DNA from: Streptococcus parasanguinis | GTDB taxonomy: Bacteria; Bacillota; Bacilli; Lactobacillales; Streptococcaceae | Assembly (NCBI RefSeq): GCF_023109675.1 | Contig: NZ_JALDUR010000003.1 | Coordinates: 150,016 to 214,015 of the forward strand | Length of the DNA: 64,000 nt | Reading direction: 5' to 3' | Shown: positions 35,815 through 44,740 of the stretch, piece after piece | How the letters are laid out: each line of letters begins with the position of its first letter | Position numbering within the stretch: the first letter of the stretch is position 1 | Made by a program: the position numbers and the translations under genes | Notes under the pieces: generated by a model | Told to the model about the DNA's origin: nothing | What the model saw: only the letters and a program-made list of their open reading frames with translations | Database searches by the model: none

Positions 35815-36468
35815 TTATTCCTTGTTCGAATGATGTTTTCCAGCTCTAATTGCTTCAGCTTCACTCATTGTGATAACTTTGTCCTTACGAGTATTTGATG
35901 GCATATTATTAATATTGTACCAATAGGCAGGTGATTTTCCATATTGAGCAACATAGACGATACGTTGTTCCTGGGCAGCAGCTTGTTGAGCAGCAGCAGC
36001 TTGTTGTGCTTCTACTTTAGCTTTTTCATTAATTGCATTTTGTACACGTCCGATGCGTTCAGTTAACGTAGCTTTTACTGTTGGATCAACAATTTGCTCG
36101 ACAGCTGCTTGTGCCGGGGCAACGTTATCTTGAATTTGATTATTTTCTAGTTGTTGTACATAAGATTCAGCTTGCTCCGCAAGTTGTTTTGCTTCAGCCT
36201 CTTTCTTTTCACGTTCTTCTTTTTCTTTTCGTTCCTGTTCTTCTTTCGCCTTTTTCTCGCGTTCTTCTTGTTCTTTTCGTTCTTGCTCCTCCTTTGCTTT
36301 TTTCTCTTTTTCTGCTTTCTCCTGTTCGTCGCGTTCTTTTTTTGCTTTTTCTTCTTTTTGAACGAAACCTACCTGTTTTTCAGTTTCTTTCTGAGAAGCT
36401 TCATTTTGATTTGAGCAAGCTCCAAATAATAACGCAATTAAGATTGTTAAAATCAACCGTTTTTTCAT
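35815..36468 (-). CDS. Lipoprotein with Lys/Glu-rich coiled coil
   Basis: A 217-residue protein with the lipobox FGAC (Cys about 18). About 70 residues of almost pure K/E/R follow (about 38-105), predicted to be a long single helix or coiled coil. It includes a near-perfect 16-residue duplication (KAKEEQERKEQEEREK and KAKEEQERKEKEEREK). The C-terminal domain (about 165-217, IVYVAQYGKSPAYWYN) is compact and aromatic, like small surface domains fused to excalibur-type proteins. The helix may span the wall so that the tip is exposed. Function unknown. Confidence 0.8.
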   Translation of the reverse strand: MKKRLILTILIALLFGACSNQNEASQKETEKQVGFVQKEEKAKKERDEQEKAEKEKKAKEEQERKEQEEREKKAKEEQERKEKEEREKKEAEAKQLAEQAESYVQQLENNQIQDNVAPAQAAVEQIVDPTVKATLTERIGRVQNAINEKAKVEAQQAAAAQQAAAQEQRIVYVAQYGKSPAYWYNINNMPSNTRKDKVITMSEAEAIRAGKHHSNKE

Positions 36469-36554
36469 AATGTTACTCCCTTCGGATATTTATCCAAGAA
36501 TTATCATACCATAATATAAAAGCGCTTTCAATCACTAACTGGTAACATTTTTAT

Positions 36555-36586
36555 AAAAAAATCAGACTTAGATTAAACTAAGTCTG
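36555..36586 (-). terminator. pepF terminator
   Basis: CAGACTTAG (36563-36571) pairs perfectly with CTAAGTCTG (36578-36586). On the minus strand the hairpin is followed by a run of T residues (36554-36562). Confidence 0.88.
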
Positions 36587-36596
36587 AAAATTGTTC

Positions 36597-38393
36597 TTAT
36601 TCTCCCAATTCTGCACTGTAAGCAATGATTTGATCGACAGTGTCTGAAAGGAATTGGATGGTATCCCGAAGTGGTTTGTCTGTTGAAATATCTGCTCCGA
36701 TAATCATAGCAGACTCAAGTGGGGTCTTGCTACCGCCTGATTTAAGGAGATCTAGCCAATCTTTAGCTCCGTTTTCGGAGTTCTTCAAATGCAGGTAACC
36801 AGCGGTTGAGATAACTAGGCCAGCTGAGTAGGTGTAGCTGTATAGTCCCATGTAGTAGTGGCTTTGGCGCATCCATGTTAGAGCTGCATCGTCATCGATT
36901 TCAACAGCGTCTCCCCAGAATTCGGTCAAGACTTCCTTCATGATGCTGTTGAGCTTGCTAGCGCCGAAGGTTCCACCTTCTTCAATCAGGGTGTAGACCT
37001 TGCGTTGGAAGGCCGCTTCCAACAAGTGGGTGATGAAGTTGTGGAAGTAGGTGTCTGTCAAGCGGTGAGCTAAGGCAAAGCGTTTTTGACGAGGATCGTC
37101 AAACTGGTGTTCCAAGTAGTCGCTGAGGAGGAGCTCGTTAAAGGTAGAAGGAGCTTCCACATAGTAGGTCGACATGTGGGCGTTGAAGTAGCTTTGGTTG
37201 TTATCTGAGAAGATGAATTGACCAGAGTGTCCGATTTCGTGGATTAAGGTATAAACATCGCTCATCCGTCCTGTCCAACTCATCAAGACATAAGAATGGA
37301 CACGATAGGGGTCAGCTGCATAACCACCGGAATCCTTGCCTTCATTGGCAGCGAAATCAACCCAGCGTTCGGTTTGGTAGCGGGCAATTTCGCGGGAATA
37401 TTCTTCCCCAAGAGGTGCCACAGATTTCATGACCAAGTCATAGGCATCATCAATAGTAACATCTGGGTTGAGCGCACTGTCCAAATCCAACTTCCAATCA
37501 GCGAAAGTCATTTTTTCAAGGCCGTTGACCTTGGCTACGTGTTTGAGGAATTTTTGAGCGACTGGAGCGAAATCCTTCATGATCAGGTCAATCTGACGGT
37601 CAAACATAGAACGATCCACTTCCTGCTCAGCTAAGAGATAGTCAAAGACAGAGTCGTAGCCTCGCATATCTGCGATCAGTTTTTCAGACTTAACTTGAGC
37701 TAGATAGGTAGCAGCAGCTGTGTTTTGGTGCTTGCGGAGACCTTCTGAGAAGGAACGAAAGGCTTTTTCACGGATTTCCGCATTCTCATGGTTTTGGTAG
37801 AAGTTTTCATAGGTAACAAAGCTATTCTTGTAAACTTTTCCATCGACTTCGAAATCAGCCATTTCAAAGTCACCTGCCCGCATCTTGGTATAGATGTCTT
37901 GCGGTCCGTAGAAGACTTCACCCAGGTTGGTCAGAGTTTTTTCTACGTCAGCTCCCAAGTAGTGAGCTTTTTTGATTTTAGCCTGACGAATGGCAAAAGT
38001 GAGGTGAGGGAGTTGACCCAGGCGTTCAAGGACTTCTTCATCCGCTTCTACCAAAGCATCATCAAAGAAGGAAAGTTCAACGCTCGCCCAAGTTTCGAAA
38101 TCCATCCCTGCTTGGGCAATTTCTGCAAAAGCTTCATCCCCAAAGTCCGTCGTTTGGGGCATAAAGCTGTAGTTGCCAATGTGGCTGAGTTGGATCTGAA
38201 TTTGTTCAAAGACTGTAAAGGCAGCTTCAAAGTCTTCAAAGGTGTGGAGGTTGCCTTTGTAGTTACGGACAAATTCATTGATTTCTTCACGTGTTTTTTC
38301 AATGGCACGCAAGAAGTCTTCCTGGTCTTGGTAGAGGGCTGTGAGGTCCCAGAGTTCGTTCTCAGGAAATTCAGAACGTTTTTTTAATTCCAT
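36597..38393 (-). CDS. pepF: Oligoendopeptidase F (M3 family)
   Basis: A 598-residue cytoplasmic zinc metallopeptidase that degrades short and medium peptides. The M3 active site HEIGHS lies near residue 387, with the third ligand Glu about 25 residues further on (YYVEAPSTFNE). The N-terminal half has the helical oligopeptidase F pattern. Length is normal for PepF. It is a single gene with AAAGGAG-type site upstream (complement of 38400-38405) and its own terminator. Confidence 0.96.
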   Translation of the reverse strand: MELKKRSEFPENELWDLTALYQDQEDFLRAIEKTREEINEFVRNYKGNLHTFEDFEAAFTVFEQIQIQLSHIGNYSFMPQTTDFGDEAFAEIAQAGMDFETWASVELSFFDDALVEADEEVLERLGQLPHLTFAIRQAKIKKAHYLGADVEKTLTNLGEVFYGPQDIYTKMRAGDFEMADFEVDGKVYKNSFVTYENFYQNHENAEIREKAFRSFSEGLRKHQNTAAATYLAQVKSEKLIADMRGYDSVFDYLLAEQEVDRSMFDRQIDLIMKDFAPVAQKFLKHVAKVNGLEKMTFADWKLDLDSALNPDVTIDDAYDLVMKSVAPLGEEYSREIARYQTERWVDFAANEGKDSGGYAADPYRVHSYVLMSWTGRMSDVYTLIHEIGHSGQFIFSDNNQSYFNAHMSTYYVEAPSTFNELLLSDYLEHQFDDPRQKRFALAHRLTDTYFHNFITHLLEAAFQRKVYTLIEEGGTFGASKLNSIMKEVLTEFWGDAVEIDDDAALTWMRQSHYYMGLYSYTYSAGLVISTAGYLHLKNSENGAKDWLDLLKSGGSKTPLESAMIIGADISTDKPLRDTIQFLSDTVDQIIAYSAELGE

Positions 38394-38588
38394 AGTGTTC
38401 TCCTTTTGATCAAATAACTATACTAAGTATATCAGAAAAAAGGGCAGAAACATAGAGGAAGAGGGGAAAATGCTTGTGTGAAAATCTTGAAAAGAGCTGG
38501 AAAAAAGTTAAGATTAAAAAACTTAAGTTTAACCACTATATTTAGGTAAGGCATGGATTGGAATTTCGCTGATATACTTAGTACATCA

Positions 38589-38613
38589 GAGTATTGCATT
38601 TCATGCAATACTC
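38589..38613. promoter_or_regulatory. Perfect 11-bp palindrome upstream of the 38724 gene
   Basis: GAGTATTGCAT-TTC-ATGCAATACTC. It lies in the 330-bp gap between divergent pepF and the membrane protein gene, about 110 bp before the latter. It could be an operator or a leader hairpin. Confidence 0.5.
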
Positions 38614-38631
38614 AACACTAATGGCTCTAAA

Positions 38632-38677
38632 GAATATAAGGATTGCTTAATAATTTTTTGTGGCAATTCTTATATTC
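38632..38677. promoter_or_regulatory. Near-perfect 15-bp inverted repeat upstream of the 38724 gene
   Basis: GAATATAAGGATTGC (38632-38646) pairs with GCAATTCTTATATTC (38663-38677) except at one position, around a 16-nt loop. It ends 46 bp before the start codon, so it would form in the 5' UTR if transcription starts further upstream. Confidence 0.5.
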
Positions 38678-38723
38678 AAAATTTTAGTAAAATGTTGCTA
38701 ATTAGTGATAGAGGAGGTTATTA

Positions 38724-39689
38724 ATGGAAACAAGAGAAGAAATTGTCTCTAAATTAGAACTCATTCGTGAGAATATATTGGGATTTATTCAAGCCCGTTC
38801 ACGTCAAGTTACACTTGTTAATCAAATGAGAACAGCCAAATTGATTCAACAAGATGAATATAACGAAAACACATTGTCTCATAAATCCCTCAAGCTTGCT
38901 TTTTCAATTATGGTATTTTCAAGTATTTCGATACTATTAGGGGATTTATTGTATGTCATCTTACTTGGTGCTGTGAATCGATTAATCGGTGATATTATCT
39001 TTGAAGTTTTGTTCTTATCGGGATTTTTATTTCTATTATTTCGTCGTATGAAAGGTTCAAAGGATAGCTGGATTTATCCAGCGACACTGATTATGGGAGG
39101 GATCTTACTTGTATTCCCTCTACGTTTGCTTTTGACTCCTAATCCTATAACATTAATTCTACTTGGAGTGTCAATTGTAGCCACTTATTTTATCATTCAA
39201 AATAAGCTGGAATTAATGATTGCGTTTGTGAATAAAGGTATTCGTAATAAAAATGAACAGCATTTAAGAGATTACCAAGCAGTGGTTGCAGAAAATCAAC
39301 GATTAGAATTGGCCTATCAGCAAGAGGGACGTTTGATGGAAAATTTCCGGAATCAAGCTGTAGCAATTGGTCAAGGATGGTACCCTAAGGATTATTACGC
39401 ACTAGATGCAGTGAATTATCTAATTCACGCGTTTAATAACTTTAAAGCAGATAACATAAAAGAAGCGATTAATTTATATGATACATATTTAGACCGAGAA
39501 GCACGTCGAGCCTTTGAGGCAGAGATGATCGAACTTGAGAAAGAGCAGATTATTAATCAAGAACGGATGATCAAGCTTCAAGAACATGCAAATATTTTAA
39601 GTGCAAGACAAATTGCAGAAACACAAGAAGCAGCTGCTGCATCACGTGCTGTAGCAAGTGAACTTGAGAATATTCGTTATGGAAGATAA
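38724..39689 (+). CDS. Membrane protein with C-terminal coiled coil, unknown
   Basis: A 321-residue protein with a charged N-terminal helix (1-50). About four transmembrane helices follow at 55-75, 80-105, 115-135 and 140-160. The long cytoplasmic C-terminal part (165-321) has coiled-coil stretches rich in Glu, Gln and Ala (LEKEQIINQERM, ETQEAAAASRAVASELE). The ATG is behind GAGGAGG. It ends 47 bp before the PgrA-like surface protein gene and may be cotranscribed with it. Family not recognised. Confidence 0.75.
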   Translation: METREEIVSKLELIRENILGFIQARSRQVTLVNQMRTAKLIQQDEYNENTLSHKSLKLAFSIMVFSSISILLGDLLYVILLGAVNRLIGDIIFEVLFLSGFLFLLFRRMKGSKDSWIYPATLIMGGILLVFPLRLLLTPNPITLILLGVSIVATYFIIQNKLELMIAFVNKGIRNKNEQHLRDYQAVVAENQRLELAYQQEGRLMENFRNQAVAIGQGWYPKDYYALDAVNYLIHAFNNFKADNIKEAINLYDTYLDREARRAFEAEMIELEKEQIINQERMIKLQEHANILSARQIAETQEAAAASRAVASELENIRYGR

Positions 39690-39736
39690 GAAATCCGGGA
39701 TAAATAGGTAGGGAAGTAAATAGAAGGAATATAATT

Positions 39737-42382
39737 ATGAATAAAACAACAAAGAAAAGTATTGCTATCGGTGCTACTATTATTGCCGCTACTGCTGTAA
39801 CTTCAGTTGTACAAGCTGAAGAAGCGCCAGTTGCTCAACCTCAGACAGGGACATCAGCAACTGTTTCAAATATTGACCATACTGCTGAGGTTACAAAAGA
39901 GGCAGTTGATACAGCAAAAGAGCAAGCTGATGCTGCGGCTAAAACGGTAACAGAACAAGAAAAGGTTGTCAGTGCAGCGGATCAAAAGGCTAAGGAAGCG
40001 GAAGCTGCTGAAAAAACGGCAGCAGCAACCTATGAAAAAACAAAAGAAGCTGCGAGGGAAGCAACTCCTGAAAATATTGCAAAAGCTGAAGAAGCCATTA
40101 AAACAAAAGAGGCTGGTGTGAAATCAGCTGAAGAAAGTGTAAAAACGGCTGAAGAAGGTGTGAAATCAGCTGAGACAGCGGAAGCCGAATCAGGAAAAAC
40201 TTATGAAGAGGCTACTAAAAAAGTAGACGATGAAAAAGCAAAAGTCGCTTTAGGCAAGGAAGAAGTGAAGAAGGCAGAACAAGCTCTTAATGAGACAACA
40301 CTGACCAGAGCACAGGAGACAGTGACGATTGCGGGAAATAAACTGAAAGATGCAGAGTCTGTGAATAAAGCAGCTCAAGACGAATTGACTCGTGCAAAAG
40401 AATTCGACGCATCTCGTCAAGCTAAAATCGATGAAACAAAATCAGCTCTCGATAAAGAACGTACTGAAAAGAACATTCCTGCACTCGAACAAGGTCTTGC
40501 TGATGCAAAAGCTAATGTTCAAGCAAAAGAAAAAGCTCTTGCTGAAACAAAAGCCAAAGTCGGCGTAGCTCAAGCTGAAGTTGATGAGGCTCAAAAAGCT
40601 CTTGACAAAGCAAACGCGGACTATCAAGAAAAAGTTGCTAAGTTGGAACAAGATAGAGCTCTCCGTAAAATCGTTATTCCTGCTGAATACGCAAAACACG
40701 ACATTAAAGACTACGAATGGTTCATCGCTCATCAAGATGAATACATGAAATTGCAACCAGAAACAGATTATAGCCAAACTGGCATTGGTGTTAACGGAGA
40801 AATCGTTGATTTAGCAAATCTCACAGCGGCTCAACGTAAAGAAATTGCTGAATTTGTATCTCAAATGTTGAACGACCTCAACCAACAATATTGGTCACAA
40901 CGCGAACCAGGCAAAACCATCACACCAATCCAATTGACAGTTGGTGGTCAAGAATTTGCAGACGCTATCGCTCGTGGATATTCTAAATTCTACGAAGACA
41001 ATGGCGGAACTCCTGATAAATTCAACTTCGGTAAAAACTGGGGGCACCAACTCTCAATTCTCCGTCAATATGGAGCATCTGAATCACTCGGTGGGCTTTT
41101 GCCAGAATGGCATAAAGAAAATATGGGCGGATATACAATGTTGAACCTTAAACAGGAGATTGCAGGTGATATTCGTATGATGATGTTCCAAGATGGTAAT
41201 CAAGCAAACGGTCACGCTAAACACTTGATTTCCCTTGAAGGTTCGGGCATTGGATTCAGCGTAAGCTCCGGATCACTCCACATCTTATCAACAAACCGTC
41301 CAACAAATCAAGACAAAGCTGATTACCTTAGCACTGATCAAGAATACAACGATTCTGTGAAACATTCAGTTGAAAAAGAAGAACAAGCGCTTCAAGCAGC
41401 TAAAGCTAAGAAAGCAACTGCTGACCAAGCCGTTACATCTGCTGAAAATGACCTTGCTTCGGCAAAATCAGCTCAAGTTGACGCTCAAACTAAATTGAAC
41501 GCTGCTCAAAATGCTATCGCTAAAGCTCAAAAAGCTTACGATGACGCTCTTGTTGTCAAAGAACAAACTCCTGCAGCTCAAGCTAAAGTTGCTGAAACTG
41601 CGAAAGCTCTTGAAGCAGCTAAAGCTGAACTCGCAACCGCTCAATCAAATCTTGAAAACTTGCAACAAGTTCGTGCACAACGTGAATCTGAATTGAAAGA
41701 CGCTAAAGCTAAATTGGTTGCTCAAGAAGAAGTTTTGAAACAAGCCCTTCAGGCAGCTCTTGATGCAGAAAATGATTTGAAAGCAAAAGGTCTTGCAACA
41801 ACTGAAGCTAAAGCTCAAGTGGAACGTTCTAAACAAGCTGTTAAATCAGCTGAACAAGCTGTACAAGACGCAAAAGATTATCTTGAATTGCTTAAGAGCG
41901 CACCTGTGAAACTTGCTGAAGCTGAAAAAGCATTGACTGAGGCAAAAGCTAAAACAGCTGAAGCTAAAGCAACTCTTGAAACAGAAATTGCCAAACTTGA
42001 AGCTTTGAAATTGAAAGCGAAAGCATCTCAAGAAGACTACACTCGTGTCTTCGAAGCTTACCAAAAACTCGTTAAAGCGAAACAATGGGAAGAAACAATT
42101 CGTCGTGAACAAGAACGTATCAAACACGAAGAAGAAACTCGTCGCAACGAACCAGTTCGTCATGAACCAACTGAAAACAAAGTGATGAAGACAACTGTCC
42201 CAATCGTAACAGGAACACCTGGTGCAATCACACCGGCAACACCTCAAGTTAACCCAACTAAACAAGCAAACACGAAAGAATTACCGTCAACTGGTGAATC
42301 TGCAAGTGCACTTGGACTTATGGGCGTAGCTATGATGGCTCTAGGTTTTGTTGGATTGAAACGCAAACGCGAATCAAAATAA
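39737..42382 (+). CDS. SEC10/PgrA-like LPXTG surface protein
   Basis: An 881-residue cell-wall protein. The signal peptide ends near residue 27 (VVQAEE). Ala/Lys/Glu-rich coiled coils (about 50-310 and 530-780) flank a globular domain at about 320-530 that contains ESLGGLLPEWHKENMGG and the HAKHLI block. That domain matches the SEC10/PgrA surface-exclusion type, named from enterococcal conjugative plasmid proteins and common as a chromosomal adhesin-like module in streptococci. The sorting signal LPSTGE near 849, a hydrophobic stretch and a KRKRESK tail direct sortase A anchoring. The N-terminal coil contains an internal GVKSAEE-type duplication. Confidence 0.88.
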   Translation: MNKTTKKSIAIGATIIAATAVTSVVQAEEAPVAQPQTGTSATVSNIDHTAEVTKEAVDTAKEQADAAAKTVTEQEKVVSAADQKAKEAEAAEKTAAATYEKTKEAAREATPENIAKAEEAIKTKEAGVKSAEESVKTAEEGVKSAETAEAESGKTYEEATKKVDDEKAKVALGKEEVKKAEQALNETTLTRAQETVTIAGNKLKDAESVNKAAQDELTRAKEFDASRQAKIDETKSALDKERTEKNIPALEQGLADAKANVQAKEKALAETKAKVGVAQAEVDEAQKALDKANADYQEKVAKLEQDRALRKIVIPAEYAKHDIKDYEWFIAHQDEYMKLQPETDYSQTGIGVNGEIVDLANLTAAQRKEIAEFVSQMLNDLNQQYWSQREPGKTITPIQLTVGGQEFADAIARGYSKFYEDNGGTPDKFNFGKNWGHQLSILRQYGASESLGGLLPEWHKENMGGYTMLNLKQEIAGDIRMMMFQDGNQANGHAKHLISLEGSGIGFSVSSGSLHILSTNRPTNQDKADYLSTDQEYNDSVKHSVEKEEQALQAAKAKKATADQAVTSAENDLASAKSAQVDAQTKLNAAQNAIAKAQKAYDDALVVKEQTPAAQAKVAETAKALEAAKAELATAQSNLENLQQVRAQRESELKDAKAKLVAQEEVLKQALQAALDAENDLKAKGLATTEAKAQVERSKQAVKSAEQAVQDAKDYLELLKSAPVKLAEAEKALTEAKAKTAEAKATLETEIAKLEALKLKAKASQEDYTRVFEAYQKLVKAKQWEETIRREQERIKHEEETRRNEPVRHEPTENKVMKTTVPIVTGTPGAITPATPQVNPTKQANTKELPSTGESASALGLMGVAMMALGFVGLKRKRESK

Positions 42383-42390
42383 AAATTCTA

Positions 42391-42416
42391 TTTAGGCTGG
42401 GGAAACCCAGCCTAAA
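42391..42416 (+). terminator. Hairpin after the surface protein gene
   Basis: TTTAGGCTGGG (42391-42401), a GAAA tetraloop and CCCAGCCTAAA (42406-42416) form a perfect stem. The U-run is weak, so efficiency is uncertain. Confidence 0.75.
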
Positions 42417-42417
42417 A

Positions 42418-42426
42418 TGATATAAT
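42418..42426 (+). promoter_or_regulatory. Extended -10 promoter of the SH3b lipoprotein gene
   Basis: TGATATAAT is a full extended -10 element 35 bp before the ATG at 42461 and directly after the preceding hairpin. Confidence 0.6.
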
Positions 42427-42460
42427 TTTAAGAAAAAGATAGTTAAATGGGGAATTTTTT

Positions 42461-43777
42461 ATGAAAAAGGTTATGATTTCACTACTGGCGGGTGCGTCCG
42501 TTCTAGCTCTGGTGGCTTGTACGCCCAAACGCTATGAACGCCAAAGTAAACCAAAGACAGCAACGTCATCAGCTGTCAAAAAAGAAAAGAAGGATACAGG
42601 TCAGAAGTATTATCAAGAGGTTTTGGAGCGGTATGCTAAGTATGATACTGCTCTTAAAAATGGGGATAAAGCAGGCCTCTTTGCGGAATTAGGTAAAATA
42701 CAATCTGGTTCAGAAGAAAGCATCTATCTAGATGCTTTGGAGCGCTTAGGAACTCCGGTAACCTTCCAATACGCTTTTACAGACTTGAACAAAGATGGTG
42801 TGGATGAGCTCTTGGTGTCCAATCAATACACTGGAAACAAACAGTATGTTTCTGCTATCTATTACCTCAAGGGTCAAAAAGCTGAATTGCTCCATACAGC
42901 TTATACAGCTGCGGTGGGTGGTTATCGCTCCAGCTTAGAAGTTTTCGACAATGGACAAATCGTCTATGCCACTTGGCAATCTCTTAATCCAGAAATGGAA
43001 TTGACCCTTTATTCGCTAGGAAAAGGGGAAGCCAAGGAAGAAAAGAAAGCAACCATTCAAATTGGTGGTGACCAAACAGCAGAACAAGCTCTTGGGATTT
43101 CAGCCAAGCAGTTGGACCTCAGTAAGCTGGACTGGAAAACTTTTGAAGGTTCAGGGGATTCCAAATCAGCAGCAAAATCGGAAGAGAAAAAATCGGAAAG
43201 CTTCCAAGTACAAGTCAGTGTGTCGGATCTCCGTATTCGAAAAGAGCCATCGACTTCTGCACCATCTGCGGGAATGATCGCAAAAGGAACTCACACCATT
43301 ACGGAAACAGTAGAGGCAGATGGCCATACCTGGGGCAAATTGGAATCTGGACAAGGCTGGATCGCCCTTGAATTCACAACGCGCGTGGATGGTTCTAAAT
43401 CAGCAAGCTCAAGTAAAAAAAGCAGCGGAATGAATATTCAAGAGATTCAGAACGGAAATTTCTCAAGTATCGCAGGAACCTGGAGAAATGGGAAAGGGAT
43501 GAGTGTAACATTTGATGATAACGGTATATCAAAGATCAATGGTGAACCAACAGACCAGGTTGTAGACCGCTTTAATCATGAATTTGGATACTTAAGCAGT
43601 AGTGTTCATTCAACTGCCCCAGCTGGTGCTTCAGCAATGAGTTTTTTCCCAGCAGGTCAAGAGTTTCCCGCATCATTAAAATATGGAAATTTTTCTGTTG
43701 ATAATAGCAAGGATATTATTTATTGGGGTCAAAATGTTATTTCAGATCAAAGCGACTTGTTCTATAAGGAAGACTAA
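42461..43777 (+). CDS. Lipoprotein with SH3b and DUF6287-like domains
   Basis: A 438-residue surface lipoprotein with signal peptide and lipobox LVAC, Cys about 20, followed by TPKRYER. Residues 45-210 form a domain with the calcium-loop-like motif DLNKDGVDELL. A bacterial SH3 domain (about 245-305, VSDLRIRKEPSTSAP ... GWIAL) is of the type that binds peptidoglycan. A C-terminal segment from about 325 (NFSSIAGTWRNGKGM) resembles streptococcal DUF6287. The Cys-x-PKRYER start is shared with the next gene, so the two are likely related in targeting or origin. Confidence 0.82.
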   Translation: MKKVMISLLAGASVLALVACTPKRYERQSKPKTATSSAVKKEKKDTGQKYYQEVLERYAKYDTALKNGDKAGLFAELGKIQSGSEESIYLDALERLGTPVTFQYAFTDLNKDGVDELLVSNQYTGNKQYVSAIYYLKGQKAELLHTAYTAAVGGYRSSLEVFDNGQIVYATWQSLNPEMELTLYSLGKGEAKEEKKATIQIGGDQTAEQALGISAKQLDLSKLDWKTFEGSGDSKSAAKSEEKKSESFQVQVSVSDLRIRKEPSTSAPSAGMIAKGTHTITETVEADGHTWGKLESGQGWIALEFTTRVDGSKSASSSKKSSGMNIQEIQNGNFSSIAGTWRNGKGMSVTFDDNGISKINGEPTDQVVDRFNHEFGYLSSSVHSTAPAGASAMSFFPAGQEFPASLKYGNFSVDNSKDIIYWGQNVISDQSDLFYKED

Positions 43778-43878
43778 AAAAGGTTAGAAAATTAACTTAT
43801 ATTTGCTAGTGGTCTCTTCATTGATACTGAGTAAATAGATTTTCTTTGATAGAGTAGGATAAAAAAATAGGAGATATT

Positions 43879-44616
43879 ATGAAAAAATTTATTATTTTAT
43901 TTTTAACAGTTGGTTCGATAATTTCCCTAGCAGCTTGTGCTCCCAAACGCTATGAGCGCAAGCACAGTCCAGTAGGAGCCTCATCGGTTAAAAAATCATC
44001 TGATAAAGCCCAAGAAAAAGAGCAAACCGAAGGAGATAAGTCAGATGAACATGATAAAGAAGCCATTGGGACCTTGTCAAAAGCGGACCAAGCGGATATC
44101 TATTCGATTATTGAAAACAGTGCGTCTTTGACCTATTCACTTCAGGTGCAACCGACTCGCTTGCTAGAGTTGAATAATGACCACGGCGCGGTTGATGGTT
44201 ACCCACAAGACATGTTCATTGATTACTACAATACCTACACGCCTGGGACCTATAATCTGCAAGATGTCATTGATAAATTAGATGCAGAAGAAACATCGGA
44301 CTCAATCCGCAGTCTTTCACAAGACAAGCTGATCCAGCTTACAAATGAAAAGAAAGACGGCTGGATCTATTCGACAAAAGACAAGGCCTTCTACGAAATT
44401 GTACCTGGTGGTCGTGGCGGAGCGATGCCACCGATGGAAATCCCTTCACCGGATGAATGGGTGATCAATGAAAATTCAGTTGAAGTGACCACATCGATCC
44501 AAGGGACTTCTGAACCATACAGACGTTTTGTCTTGAAACGAAACAATAAGGACTACAAGGGTGGAACACATAAAACACGCTTTTATGTCGACAGCACTGA
44601 ATTCGCAAAATCGTAA
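43879..44616 (+). CDS. Lipoprotein of unknown function (CxPKRYER type)
   Basis: A 245-residue lipoprotein with lipobox LAAC (Cys about 20) followed by APKRYERK, nearly the same as the preceding protein. A Lys/Glu/Asp linker precedes a globular domain from about 65 to 245 that I do not recognise. It contains GGRGGAMPPMEIP near 178. It lies 101 bp after the first lipoprotein gene, with a GGAGAT ribosome site, and is followed by a strong terminator. Confidence 0.75.
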   Translation: MKKFIILFLTVGSIISLAACAPKRYERKHSPVGASSVKKSSDKAQEKEQTEGDKSDEHDKEAIGTLSKADQADIYSIIENSASLTYSLQVQPTRLLELNNDHGAVDGYPQDMFIDYYNTYTPGTYNLQDVIDKLDAEETSDSIRSLSQDKLIQLTNEKKDGWIYSTKDKAFYEIVPGGRGGAMPPMEIPSPDEWVINENSVEVTTSIQGTSEPYRRFVLKRNNKDYKGGTHKTRFYVDSTEFAKS

Positions 44617-44674
44617 AAATAATCAGAAGCTATATCTAGCTCTAAAATTTTTATATAGAACTTGCTGAAGAATC

Positions 44675-44706
44675 AAAGAAAAAGGCCCTCAAAGCCTTTT
44701 TCTTTT
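44675..44706. terminator. Terminator after the lipoprotein pair
   Basis: AAAGAAAAAGGC (44675-44686) pairs perfectly with GCCTTTTTCTTT (44694-44705). Confidence 0.9.
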
Positions 44707-44740
44707 GGGCTTGAATATGTTAAAATAAAAGGTATACGTG

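Noticed and set aside
36151..36414. Phe-rich ORF antisense to the K/E-rich lipoprotein
   Set aside because: It is the mirror of Lys/Glu codon repeats on the other strand, not a gene.
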